Virus record (IMG/VR): IMGVR_UViG_3300030090_001346
Span: 1-21,621 of that record
DNA from: a virus
DNA length: 21,621 nucleotides
Strand: one strand, 5' to 3'
Shown: positions 6,138 through 13,953 of the stretch, in pieces
Layout of the letters: the number at the start of each line of letters is the position of its first letter
Position numbering within the stretch: position 1 is the first letter of the stretch
The notes under the pieces: generated by a model
Database searches by the model: none
What the model was told of the DNA's origin: nothing
The model's input: only the letters and a program-made list of their open reading frames with translations
Program-made: the position numbers and the translations under genes

Positions 6138-6964
6138 TAGAACCCACCTTTCGTGCTTTCGTCTATGTCATATAATTGTTTTAGTAAATTTTGTAAGTCT
6201 TCTAACTTTAACATATTAGGTCCATCACTTGGAGCATTATCTGGGTCTTGATGTACTTCCATAAAAATACCTGCAATGCCCACTGTCATAGCACATTTTG
6301 CCAAGACAGGAACAAACTCTCTATTACCTCCTGATGTTGCACCCATACCACCAGGTTGTTGCACTGAATGTGTTGCATCAAAGATAACTGGATATTTTGT
6401 TTCTTTCATTATTGGTAATGAAGTCATATCAACAACTAATCTATTATATCCAAAACTTGTGCCTCTTTCACACAATAATATTTTATCGTTTATGTGACTT
6501 ATTTTTTCTATGACTCTTTTCATATCCCAAGGTGCCATAAATTGACCTTTTTTAATCATCACAGGTTTTTGAGTTTCTGCTGATGCTGTAAGTAAATCTG
6601 TTTGTCTACATAAAAATGCTGGTATTTGTAACATATTAACAACTGATGCTACCTCTTTACATTGACCTGTTTCGTGAACGTCTGTAATAACAGGTACTTT
6701 AAATTGATTTTGTATTTCTTCAAATACTTGTAATGATTTTTCTAAACCTAAACCTCTTTCTGAATTAAAACTTGTTCTGTTTGCTTTGTCAAAAGATGAT
6801 TTATATACTAAAGGTATATTATGTAGCATTGATATTTCTAATAGAGAACCACACATATGCATTGCGTGGTCTTTACTTTCTACTTGACACGGACCTGCTA
6901 TCAAAACAAAAGGGTTGTCGTTACTAAATGATGTTACTGTATTTGGTACGAAAAATTCTTTCAT
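6137..6964 (-). CDS. kdsA: 3-deoxy-8-phosphooctulonate (KDO-8-P) synthase
   Basis: A 275-residue enzyme condensing phosphoenolpyruvate with arabinose 5-phosphate to KDO-8-phosphate, the first committed step to the inner-core sugar of lipopolysaccharide (E. coli KdsA 284 aa). Diagnostic segments are KSSFDKANR at 55-63, ITDVHE at 93-98, IPAFLCRQTDL at 114-124, CERGTSFGYNRLVVDM at 165-180, DATHSVQQPGG at 196-206 and SDGPN at 246-250. Cys26 in AGPCQVES, with H199, E236 and D247, matches the four ligands of the metal-dependent class; E. coli has Asn at the Cys position. AGGAG precedes the ATG, which overlaps the methyltransferase stop by 4 nt. A related DAHP-type synthase is less likely because of the KANR and DVHE motifs. 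It is a host-type metabolic gene carried intact by a phage. Confidence 0.96.
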   Translation of the reverse strand: MKEFFVPNTVTSFSNDNPFVLIAGPCQVESKDHAMHMCGSLLEISMLHNIPLVYKSSFDKANRTSFNSERGLGLEKSLQVFEEIQNQFKVPVITDVHETGQCKEVASVVNMLQIPAFLCRQTDLLTASAETQKPVMIKKGQFMAPWDMKRVIEKISHINDKILLCERGTSFGYNRLVVDMTSLPIMKETKYPVIFDATHSVQQPGGMGATSGGNREFVPVLAKCAMTVGIAGIFMEVHQDPDNAPSDGPNMLKLEDLQNLLKQLYDIDESTKGGF

Positions 6965-8040
6965 TTTACTCCTATAAAAACTGGTTCAAATTTTCTGCCT
7001 GATACATCAGGTCTTTCAAATCTACTTATATATTTGTTACTTTGTTTTTTTTCTGACTCATCACCATCTAACGTAGCAACAACACTTGCACCTTGTTGTG
7101 TTGATAGTGACAACCACCACACTTGTATATCTTTAAACCCTGCCTCTTTCATACAATCATATGTATCTTCTTCAAAAGTTTTGTATGACTTTACATTTGC
7201 TACGTTAAAACCAGCATACTTACCAGGTTTCAAACCTCTGTATGCATTCTTAATTGTTTGTAGTAAGAAACCTTCACGCCACTTTTCTTGAACAGGAAAT
7301 TTTTTGTATGACTGCTCTTCTTCTTCACCATACATCTCGTGCCCAAGATAAGGAGGACTTGTAAACACAAAGTCAAGTGTTTCTGGTTCAGGTATGAATG
7401 TTTCACTACCTTGTTTTAATAAAGTATATTTTTTATCTTTGTGTCCATAATCATCTCTTATTTTACATAGACCTTCATAAGTAGGAACACAAGGGTCTGT
7501 GCCAATGTAATTAACACCTGATGCAATAGCACCTAAAAGTCTACCACCATAACCCATACTAGGATCCCAAACAGTGCCAGCAGTTGTACCCTCAAGAATA
7601 CTATCTTTATCAACAAATATATCATATAATGTGGCGGCGGCAGTAGGTCTAAAATTAGATACCATTTGTGTGCCAGTGTATCTTCTGAGCATTGACCTTA
7701 AATCAGATGCAGTAATTAAGTGAGCAGGTTTTTGTTTAAAAAATGTACCTGTTAATATTTTATTAAGACCTTTCTTAAAATGTTCTTCATCATTCCAAAT
7801 CTCCATAGGTGTTCTCATCTTACCACATTTTATTTCCCACATATGTTTCATATAAGAACCTGCAAGATTAAGACCGTGTGTAGATTGACCTATGATTTTG
7901 TGTTGTCTATCAACCATAGTATCTCGTTTAAACTCTAGAAGTTTTTGAAATTGTTTGTTTCTCCAATCACTATCTGTATTGTAATATGGGAAACCTCTAT
8001 CTTTAATTGTTTTGTGTGCAGTATCTAAAATGTCAGTCAT
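6961..8040 (-). CDS. DNA methyltransferase, N4/N6 amino-methylase type
   Basis: A 359-residue protein with a Rossmann-type methyltransferase core. AdoMet-binding motif I is VWDPSMGYGGRLLGA near 158-171, the acidic strand follows at YIGTDP (178-183), and catalytic motif IV is TSPPY at 227-231. T/S-P-P-Y is typical of enzymes methylating the exocyclic amino group of cytosine (N4) or adenine (N6). The order I before IV with a C-terminal extension fits the gamma-like arrangement. The N-terminal 150 residues have no domain I recognise. No restriction enzyme is nearby, so it is a solitary methylase, perhaps protecting phage DNA or marking it; the target is unknown. I chose the ATG at 8040. A longer GTG frame from 8049 would start inside the -10 box and is not credible. 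First gene of the unit with kdsA and glyA. Confidence 0.82.
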   Translation of the reverse strand: MTDILDTAHKTIKDRGFPYYNTDSDWRNKQFQKLLEFKRDTMVDRQHKIIGQSTHGLNLAGSYMKHMWEIKCGKMRTPMEIWNDEEHFKKGLNKILTGTFFKQKPAHLITASDLRSMLRRYTGTQMVSNFRPTAAATLYDIFVDKDSILEGTTAGTVWDPSMGYGGRLLGAIASGVNYIGTDPCVPTYEGLCKIRDDYGHKDKKYTLLKQGSETFIPEPETLDFVFTSPPYLGHEMYGEEEEQSYKKFPVQEKWREGFLLQTIKNAYRGLKPGKYAGFNVANVKSYKTFEEDTYDCMKEAGFKDIQVWWLSLSTQQGASVVATLDGDESEKKQSNKYISRFERPDVSGRKFEPVFIGVK

Positions 8041-8047
8041 TCGAATC

Positions 8048-8076
8048 ACTATATCTCATTATAATATATTTGTCAA
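8048..8076 (-). promoter_or_regulatory. Sigma70-type promoter of the methyltransferase-kdsA-glyA operon
   Basis: TTGACA (complement of 8071-8076), 17-nt spacer, TATAGT (complement of 8048-8053). The upstream gene's TGA stop (8073-8075) lies inside the -35. The -10 ends 7 nt before the ATG at 8040, so the RNA would start 0-2 nt before the initiation codon. Confidence 0.85.
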
Positions 8077-9209
8077 GTGTAAAGTAAACTTCTAACTTGC
8101 TCATTTGCAACAACATCTATGACTAAATGTGTTCTCCAATCATCACCTTTATTGATTGCCATGTGTGGTTTTCTAATATCTAGATACCAACAACTACCCT
8201 CACTCATATTGACTACATCTTTTGTTCCGTTTGTTGACCAACTTGTAAATTCTACATTAGGATTAGTTTTAATTGGAACGTGTATTCTCATCAATTTATC
8301 ATCAGCAATACCCATATCTGGGTCAACTTGGTCTGTATGTCTTTGTAATTCTCCACCACCAGGTTTTAATTTCATAAATCTAACTCTGTGTATTTCAGTT
8401 TGAAAGTGTTTTAGTATATCTTCAACTGCTGAAAACTTTTTTCTCCAATCAGTATCTTGCATTTCAAAAACTTCATTTTTGTTTTCTTCTTTCCACTTCT
8501 TATTCATTTCTATTGGTTTAGTTATAAACTTGTAATCATTCTTATAACCTCTTAATGATATAGCACTCCAAGATTTTGCTTTGTTATAATTTGAGTAATG
8601 ATTAGTAAAGTCTACATTTAATTCATCTAATTGTTTAGATAATACTGATGTTATATTTGAAAAATCAGGTGTTAATTTTTTTAACGTATATTCTTCATAC
8701 TCTGGTATTTCAAAATGCTTTCTATCTTCAAACACATTATTAGCATCTCTAAAATATACACCAATGATATCTGCAACAGAGGTATATTTTACACCTACTT
8801 TTTCAAATTGAGTTTCTTTTGCAATTTGTTTATCTGCTAAATTTTCTTCATTAATAAACAACCAGACACCACAACTTTGAAATCTATAGTCATTAAATAA
8901 AAACTCTACTATATGTCGTTTACTACTCTCTGAGGAATAACCTAATTGTTTTATTTGTATATCTCCAGGTTGTTTTTCACTTAATGTTACACCTGAAAAC
9001 ATTGATATTTTAGATTTTACTTTTACTTCATTATAGTGTATAATAGCATCATCTCTTAGAAGTATGATGTTATCTTTAGATAAAGCATCTGCAATATTGT
9101 TTTTCTTAAATTTAGATAACTCGTGTTGTGCATAATCATTATAACTGCTAAATCGCAATTCTAATTCTTTTAAGTATTCTAAATCAAATCCTTTTTGCCA
9201 AGGTTTCAT
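8073..9209 (-). CDS. Two-part protein with C-terminal aspartyl/asparaginyl hydroxylase-like 2OG-Fe(II) domain
   Basis: A 378-residue protein. Residues about 270-370 look like an aspartyl/asparaginyl beta-hydroxylase-type oxygenase: iron ligands H291 and D293 in QRHTDQ, distal H349 in RKPHMAINKG and R359 in DDWRTHLVIDVV, with the MRIHVPIKTNPNVEF strand between. This family hydroxylates protein or small-molecule substrates using 2-oxoglutarate, Fe(II) and oxygen. Residues 1-155 are a separate region. Its FEKVGVKYTSVADIIGVYFR end recalls GNAT acetyltransferases, but I see no clear acetyl-CoA P-loop, so I leave it unassigned. It is the last gene of the long operon that begins with gp55. Its start overlaps the preceding small gene by 4 nt, and its stop codon forms part of the next promoter. 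The substrate is unknown. Confidence 0.72.
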   Translation of the reverse strand: MKPWQKGFDLEYLKELELRFSSYNDYAQHELSKFKKNNIADALSKDNIILLRDDAIIHYNEVKVKSKISMFSGVTLSEKQPGDIQIKQLGYSSESSKRHIVEFLFNDYRFQSCGVWLFINEENLADKQIAKETQFEKVGVKYTSVADIIGVYFRDANNVFEDRKHFEIPEYEEYTLKKLTPDFSNITSVLSKQLDELNVDFTNHYSNYNKAKSWSAISLRGYKNDYKFITKPIEMNKKWKEENKNEVFEMQDTDWRKKFSAVEDILKHFQTEIHRVRFMKLKPGGGELQRHTDQVDPDMGIADDKLMRIHVPIKTNPNVEFTSWSTNGTKDVVNMSEGSCWYLDIRKPHMAINKGDDWRTHLVIDVVANEQVRSLLYT

Positions 9210-9448
9210 TTTACAATTTCTACATCTGATTCAGTCGAAATGACAACTCTAGCACCACAAGAAAGAATAGGTTTATCATTACCGCCATAAACCACGGTAC
9301 TAGGACCGAGTATTTTGACTTCGTGACAGTAAGTGTTTTTAGAACCTTTCTTAACTGTAATAACTGGTTCGTTTTTGTTATGTTTTTTATTACTTCGTAT
9401 AATGTGTTGATTGACGTGAACATAAGTTTTAGTTATCCTTTTTGGCAT
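9206..9448 (-). CDS. Conserved small phage protein, function unknown
   Basis: An 80-residue basic protein with the layout TYVHVNQHIIRSNKKHNKNE, then PVITVKKG, a Y-C-H-E-V-K-I-LGPSTVVYG stretch and SCGARVVIST near the C-terminus. I recognise this arrangement as a conserved hypothetical family in T4-like marine phages and other tailed phages, but no function is known to me. It appears to be one small beta-rich domain. It overlaps the end of the deformylase gene by 20 nt and the next gene by 4 nt, so it is translated from the same long mRNA. A 67-residue frame at 9220-9423 on the same strand is an out-of-frame shadow of it. Confidence 0.75.
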   Translation of the reverse strand: MPKRITKTYVHVNQHIIRSNKKHNKNEPVITVKKGSKNTYCHEVKILGPSTVVYGGNDKPILSCGARVVISTESDVEIVK

Positions 9449-9980
9449 TTTTCATTTCTCTCATATGTTTCTTCATAATTTTCTGTGCTTTTTTTAAACC
9501 TAAATTATATCTGAATTTACTAACTTTGTCAACCATAGTTACACCTTGTGTGTGGTCATACTCGTGTTGAAACACTCTGCTCATATAACCATCAAATGAA
9601 CCCTCTTTCATTTCTCCATTTTCATCTTCAAATTTAGCAACTATTTTTCTAGGTCTCTTTATATTTAGAAACAAAAATGGATAGGTTAAACAACCCTCTT
9701 TCATTGTTATTAGTTCACTGCTTGTGCTGATTATCATAGGATTAAAACACGCCAACTTCATTCCACTCTCTAGACTAGGGTGATTACCTAATACAAAAAC
9801 ATTTAAATCATAACCTACTTGATTAGCAGTTAATCCTATACCACCAGATTTTGACATAAATTCAAACATTTTATCAGTCAATTCTTTTCTATCTTTAAAC
9901 CCATACTCTTCTAATTGAGAATCATCATACTTTGGTAGTGTTTTTTTTATTATTGGTGTTTCAGGTGCAACTAGTTTCAT
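9429..9980 (-). CDS. def: Peptide deformylase
   Basis: A 183-residue metallo-enzyme that removes the formyl group from the N-terminal methionine of new proteins. The three family motifs are present: GIGLTANQ at 47-54 (usual GxGLAAxQ), EGCLTYP at 95-101 with metal ligand C97, and HEYDH at 139-143 supplying two histidine ligands and the catalytic glutamate. The length is ordinary, with a Lys-rich tail after residue 155. Deformylases are frequent in marine T4-like phages, where they are thought to help process phage or host proteins. GGAGG precedes the ATG, which overlaps the gp46 stop by 4 nt. Co-transcription with gp55, gp47 and gp46 is expected. Confidence 0.95.
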   Translation of the reverse strand: MKLVAPETPIIKKTLPKYDDSQLEEYGFKDRKELTDKMFEFMSKSGGIGLTANQVGYDLNVFVLGNHPSLESGMKLACFNPMIISTSSELITMKEGCLTYPFLFLNIKRPRKIVAKFEDENGEMKEGSFDGYMSRVFQHEYDHTQGVTMVDKVSKFRYNLGLKKAQKIMKKHMREMKNAKKDN

Positions 9981-11689
9981 ACTGCCTCCAATCTAGTAAA
10001 GTTTTTATATTTTTCATATTTAATTATATTAGAGAATTTATCAAATAATATATCACCCTTATGTGATATCACAAATACGTTTTCATTTTTCATTGTTCTA
10101 ACAATTTTAAAAAAATCATCTGTGCCTTGTCCATCTAAACTACTATCAAATATTTCATCAAGCATTAATAGATTAGTATTTGTAGAATTTTTCATCTTAG
10201 CAATTGCTCTCCAGGTAAACAATAGTGCTAAATCTATTCTCATTTTTTCACCTTCACTAAAACTATTGTAGTTAAAGTTATCTCTAAATCGACTCTTTAC
10301 TGTTTCATTAAACTCTTCATCTAAATTAAATGAAACATAAAAGTCCATTGATTGTAAATATTGATTTATCAAATTATTCATTATCGGTAAATACTTTTTA
10401 ATTATTTTTGCTTTAGCACCTGTATCATTCAGCACCTCTCTTAAAATATCTACATATCCCTTTTCTTCTACAATACCATTTAGTTCTTTTTCTGACACAT
10501 CAATATTTGATTTCATATCTCTTAACTTATTTTCTAATTTAGAAATATCATTATCATCACTAAAGTTTTTTAACTCTTCACTTATAGTATCACTAGTCAA
10601 TTCAATATTTTCTAATGAGTTATTTATCTTGGCAATATCTATTCTCATATCGTTTATTTTTTTTGACACATTGTCGAACCCTTTTATTTTTTCCTCTGTT
10701 TTTGATATCTCTGACAACAATTCTCTAAGTCCTGTTGACAAATTGTCAATTTTATCTTTAGTTGTTTTACACTTTTCTTGTTTAAAATCTTTTTCAATGG
10801 GTTGTGTGCAAGTAGGACAAGTGTCATTTTTTTCAAAAAAGTCTAATGTCTTTCTATGATTTTCTAAATTAGATGATATCTTACTTTCTAATTTATTTAA
10901 CTTTGTTAACTTACTATCATAGGTAAACTTATCTTTCATTTTTTCGTTATGCACTGCTAACTCAATATTTAATTGTTCAATTTTTTTCTCATAAACTTTT
11001 TTGTTAACTGCATTTTGTGATAAAGACTTTTCTTTTATCTCTTTAAATGTGTCACCTTTAGATTTTAATGTACCAAGATATTTCATTTCTGTGTCATATT
11101 TTGTTCTTAAAATATCACACTTGTGTTTTGTGTCTGTTAATTTTTTCTGCAAATCACTTTGTTGTGACCTCAAGTTTATATCCATTAGACCGAACACTCT
11201 TATGTCTAGTATCTCTTCAACTACTTCTCTTCTATATGAGGGTCGCATTTTCATAAATGGTTCGTATGATGAAGAACCTAACATCACCACCTGAATAAAA
11301 GAACGATAGTTTAGTTTCATTATATTTTTTTCAAGATACTTTTGATAATCTATATTATTAGCATCTTGATTAATAACTAAACCATCTTTATATATTTTAA
11401 ATATATTAGGTTTTATACCTCTAACAACTTTGTAATTTCTAGTGCCTACTGCAAATTCAATTTCTATAACACAATCACTTTGATTGATTGTATTGACCAT
11501 TTGATTTTTTTTAATCAATCGGAACGGTTTGTTAAATAAACCAAAACATAAAGCATCTAATAAAGTAGATTTACCAGAACCATTAGTACCTATAATAAGA
11601 GTAGTAGGTGTTGTATCTAATTTTATCTTTATTGGTGTATTACCTGTAGACAAAAAGTTTTTATATTGTATACTTTTAAATATTATCAT
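9977..11689 (-). CDS. 46: Recombination endonuclease subunit gp46 (Rad50/SbcC-like)
   Basis: A 570-residue SMC-like ATPase, the T4 gp46 homologue (560 aa). It partners gp47 to resect DNA ends for recombination-dependent replication and host DNA breakdown. The order is: N-terminal ATP half with Walker A GTNGSGKS at 34-41; a long coiled coil from about 170; a zinc-hook CPTC motif near 288-291 (CPTCTQPIEKDF) that joins two molecules; the returning coiled coil; then the signature FSEGEKMRIDLALLF near 476-490 and Walker B LLMLDEIFDSSLDG near 506. The coils are short, as usual for gp46. It lies between an oxygenase gene and deformylase with 4-nt overlaps at both ends. Confidence 0.96.
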   Translation of the reverse strand: MIIFKSIQYKNFLSTGNTPIKIKLDTTPTTLIIGTNGSGKSTLLDALCFGLFNKPFRLIKKNQMVNTINQSDCVIEIEFAVGTRNYKVVRGIKPNIFKIYKDGLVINQDANNIDYQKYLEKNIMKLNYRSFIQVVMLGSSSYEPFMKMRPSYRREVVEEILDIRVFGLMDINLRSQQSDLQKKLTDTKHKCDILRTKYDTEMKYLGTLKSKGDTFKEIKEKSLSQNAVNKKVYEKKIEQLNIELAVHNEKMKDKFTYDSKLTKLNKLESKISSNLENHRKTLDFFEKNDTCPTCTQPIEKDFKQEKCKTTKDKIDNLSTGLRELLSEISKTEEKIKGFDNVSKKINDMRIDIAKINNSLENIELTSDTISEELKNFSDDNDISKLENKLRDMKSNIDVSEKELNGIVEEKGYVDILREVLNDTGAKAKIIKKYLPIMNNLINQYLQSMDFYVSFNLDEEFNETVKSRFRDNFNYNSFSEGEKMRIDLALLFTWRAIAKMKNSTNTNLLMLDEIFDSSLDGQGTDDFFKIVRTMKNENVFVISHKGDILFDKFSNIIKYEKYKNFTRLEAV

Positions 11690-12321
11690 TTTCTTTTGTG
11701 TGGTTTAGCAGGTAGTTTTCTCTGTAGTAAATCAAAATTTATACTTAAACTTCTTCTAGTATCTTTACCTCTAAATGGATAAACTAAATGTTCTAAGTCA
11801 TATGGAAAAATATAAAAGTCACCTACCTCTGGTTCAACTAAATGATGTTTAACTGAAAAAAGACCACCACAATTACCTACTAATGAAAGTCTACCATTGT
11901 GTGGTATAGCAGTTTCTGTATATTCTTTACCAAAATCAGGCACTCTTAAAAACATAACTGATGCAAAACCAACTTCACTCGCACCAGAATGTTTATGTAA
12001 AGTTTGATATTCATTTTCTACTTGGTCATTTATCCAAGCATCATTGATTGAAATAGAATGAGAAAATGACCTATCGTACCAAGTATTATCATAAGTGTGT
12101 TGTATTGCTTTTATTATTTCTCTATCTGTATCAACTTTGTCTAACCATTGTATTATTCTATATTCTTTTCTTATTTTTGCTGATAACGAATCAGTTGCAT
12201 CAATAAAAGTTTTTTTCTTAATTTCTTCATCCATTCTATCATTGACACGTTTGATAAAACCATCAGACATTTTGTATAATTGTACTTTTTGTCCGTATGT
12301 AATTTCTTGAATATGTTTCAT
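11686..12321 (-). CDS. 2OG-Fe(II) oxygenase (PF13759-like)
   Basis: A 211-residue protein of the phage-associated 2OG-Fe(II) oxygenase family often called 2OG-FeII_Oxy_5. Visible features are SINDAWINDQ at 91-100, an H-x-H metal motif in QTLHKHSG (H109, H111) where many relatives have H-x-D, the FASVMFLRVPDFG strand pair at 119-131, the GDFYIFPYDLEHLVYPF segment with distal histidine H178, and the co-substrate arginine in DTRRSLSINF (R189 or R190). The product and substrate are unknown. It sits between gp47 and gp46, two subunits of one nuclease, with 4-nt overlaps on both sides and a GAGG site upstream. It is therefore made in step with them, though a direct role in DNA processing is only inference. 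Confidence 0.8.
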   Translation of the reverse strand: MKHIQEITYGQKVQLYKMSDGFIKRVNDRMDEEIKKKTFIDATDSLSAKIRKEYRIIQWLDKVDTDREIIKAIQHTYDNTWYDRSFSHSISINDAWINDQVENEYQTLHKHSGASEVGFASVMFLRVPDFGKEYTETAIPHNGRLSLVGNCGGLFSVKHHLVEPEVGDFYIFPYDLEHLVYPFRGKDTRRSLSINFDLLQRKLPAKPHKRK

Positions 12322-13364
12322 TCACTTACCTCATTATAAATGCTTTGAGCATACTTTTTTAATTTATTTTTATCTAAATCAGTTTCTATTTGGTCAATAT
12401 AATTTCTTAAAAATGTCAGAGTGTCCTCACTTTTTTCTACCACATCATCACTAACCGAAACGTGTATGTCTGTAATATCATCTATTATTTGTAAACTATG
12501 AACATCAATCTCACTGTACAATCTTTCTACAAATTTATTATACATTTCATCATCACTCTTATTTGTAATGAATAATTTTACAAAGCATTTATCAAATTTT
12601 GAAATATCATAGTTTGAATAGTTTACTTCTTTATCATTATATAAAATCTTTTTATGTATTCTATATGGATTTTCTACTCTTGTCAACTCTCTAGTGTTAG
12701 TATCAAATATATGAAAACCTTTAGGACATTTATAATCTGCCCAAGTTATTTCATACTGCGTACCTAAATAATATATCTGACCGTCATCAGACTTTTTATG
12801 AAAGTGACCAGATATAACTTTTTCAAATCTACTAAAGAAACTTTTCTCTAAACCTACATCTGAGAAATGTCCTTTATGCATCTCAAAACCTTTTACTTCT
12901 AAATGACCCATTGCTATTTCACACTTTGATGTTTCTATAGCACGATTTGATTTTTCTATATTGTCATCACAAATCCAAGGTAAAAAAAGAATATCTAAAC
13001 CATCAAATGAAACTGTATCTGGTTCTGTGTATACTTTAGAATTACCATTAATTCTTAAATTTTTGATTGCATTAACTTCATTTGTATTTTTAAAGTAAGT
13101 ATCGTGGTTACCTATAATAATATGTGTTTCAATATTATTTTTGTATAACTTACTCCAAAACTTTTTTCTAAAGTTATAAGCAGTATTATGGTTTATAAAT
13201 TTTCTTCTATCAACTACGTCACCCAAATGTATCAAGCATTTTATATTATTTTTTTCTAAATATGGAAAGAATATATCATCATAAAATTTGTTTTGATAAT
13301 CAATGAAAGCAGGTGAGTCGTTGCGACACCCAAAATGTGTGTCATTCAACAATGCTATTTTCAT
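12318..13364 (-). CDS. 47: Recombination endonuclease subunit gp47 (Mre11/SbcD-like)
   Basis: A 348-residue nuclease subunit (T4 gp47, 339 aa) that works with gp46. The N-terminal 210 residues hold the calcineurin-type phosphoesterase motifs in order: NDTHFG at 7-12, GDVVDRR near 48-54, IIGNHDTY near 83-90 and the paired-histidine SGHFHKK near 185-191, which together bind two metal ions. The C-terminal 130 residues are the variable capping and gp46-binding region. The start overlaps the gp55 stop by 4 nt. Complete. Confidence 0.95.
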   Translation of the reverse strand: MKIALLNDTHFGCRNDSPAFIDYQNKFYDDIFFPYLEKNNIKCLIHLGDVVDRRKFINHNTAYNFRKKFWSKLYKNNIETHIIIGNHDTYFKNTNEVNAIKNLRINGNSKVYTEPDTVSFDGLDILFLPWICDDNIEKSNRAIETSKCEIAMGHLEVKGFEMHKGHFSDVGLEKSFFSRFEKVISGHFHKKSDDGQIYYLGTQYEITWADYKCPKGFHIFDTNTRELTRVENPYRIHKKILYNDKEVNYSNYDISKFDKCFVKLFITNKSDDEMYNKFVERLYSEIDVHSLQIIDDITDIHVSVSDDVVEKSEDTLTFLRNYIDQIETDLDKNKLKKYAQSIYNEVSE

Positions 13365-13903
13365 ATAAATTCGTCTAACTTACCTTTTAAGTTTCTTCGT
13401 TGTTTTAGTTTCTTTTTTTTAACTTCTACTTTTTCTTCTTCGTTTGTATTGTTTTTTAAAAATTCTGTAAATTGATTTGTATATCTTGCATCATCATGTG
13501 GTTGTAATGCTAAATCATCAAAGTTAGAATCTCTTAACATTCTTTGTTTTATTTCAACTTGTTTTTTCTCTTTAGTTATTCTTCTAACAAAAGCATAGTA
13601 TATTATTTGTGTAAAATATGCAAATGGGTTTTTTGATTTCTCTGGGTCAAAATTGTCTAGATACTGTAAACAGTTTTCTATACCATCACTAATCATATCA
13701 TCTCTGTATGTGTAGTTAATAAAGTTAGGTCTGTAGGATAAGTGATTCGCTATTTTTAAAAAACAACCACCTATGTAATTAGACACTAGTGGTTTTTCTT
13801 TGTTATTTTTTTTAGCATCTTCACAGAGTATTTTGTACTCTCTCATTGCCTCTAAAAACTTAGAATTGTCTACATAATGTTCATTTTTTTTCTTCATTTT
13901 CAT
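13361..13903 (-). CDS. 55: Late-transcription sigma factor (gp55-like)
   Basis: A 180-residue homologue of T4 gp55 (185 aa), the divergent sigma subunit that directs host RNA polymerase to TATAAATA late promoters. The core resembles sigma region 2: LKIANHLSYRPNFINYTYRD, then MISDGIENCLQYLDNFDPEK (about 70-90), then NPFAYFTQIIYYAFVRRITKEKKQ, which recalls the promoter-melting helix. The C-terminus is a Lys-rich linker ending GKLDEFI, a hydrophobic-acidic tail of the kind that binds the gp45 clamp; that role is inference. There is no Shine-Dalgarno, and the -10 box of its promoter ends 7 nt before the ATG, so a leaderless mRNA is predicted. A second ATG two codons in is an alternative start. 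Three or four TATAAATA boxes in the window are its likely targets. Confidence 0.92.
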   Translation of the reverse strand: MKMKKKNEHYVDNSKFLEAMREYKILCEDAKKNNKEKPLVSNYIGGCFLKIANHLSYRPNFINYTYRDDMISDGIENCLQYLDNFDPEKSKNPFAYFTQIIYYAFVRRITKEKKQVEIKQRMLRDSNFDDLALQPHDDARYTNQFTEFLKNNTNEEEKVEVKKKKLKQRRNLKGKLDEFI

Positions 13904-13910
13904 AATCTCT

Positions 13911-13938
13911 AATATATCATTTTTTTAAAAAATGTCAA
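13911..13938 (-). promoter_or_regulatory. Sigma70-type promoter of the gp55-gp47-gp46 operon
   Basis: TTGACA (complement of 13933-13938), 16-nt spacer rich in A/T runs, TATATT (complement of 13911-13916). The -10 ends 7 nt before the gp55 ATG. It is the only promoter seen for the overlapping gene run down to 8073. Confidence 0.82.
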
Positions 13939-13953
13939 GCATCAAAAAGGGAC

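Noticed and set aside
8038-8049. GTG start at 8049 for the methyltransferase
   Set aside because: This codon overlaps the -10 TATAGT box, so it would not be in the transcript. The ATG at 8040 was used.
9220-9423. 67-codon minus-strand frame inside the small conserved gene
   Set aside because: It is the +1 shadow of the 80-residue conserved protein. Its peptide is an unpatterned hydrophobic sequence.
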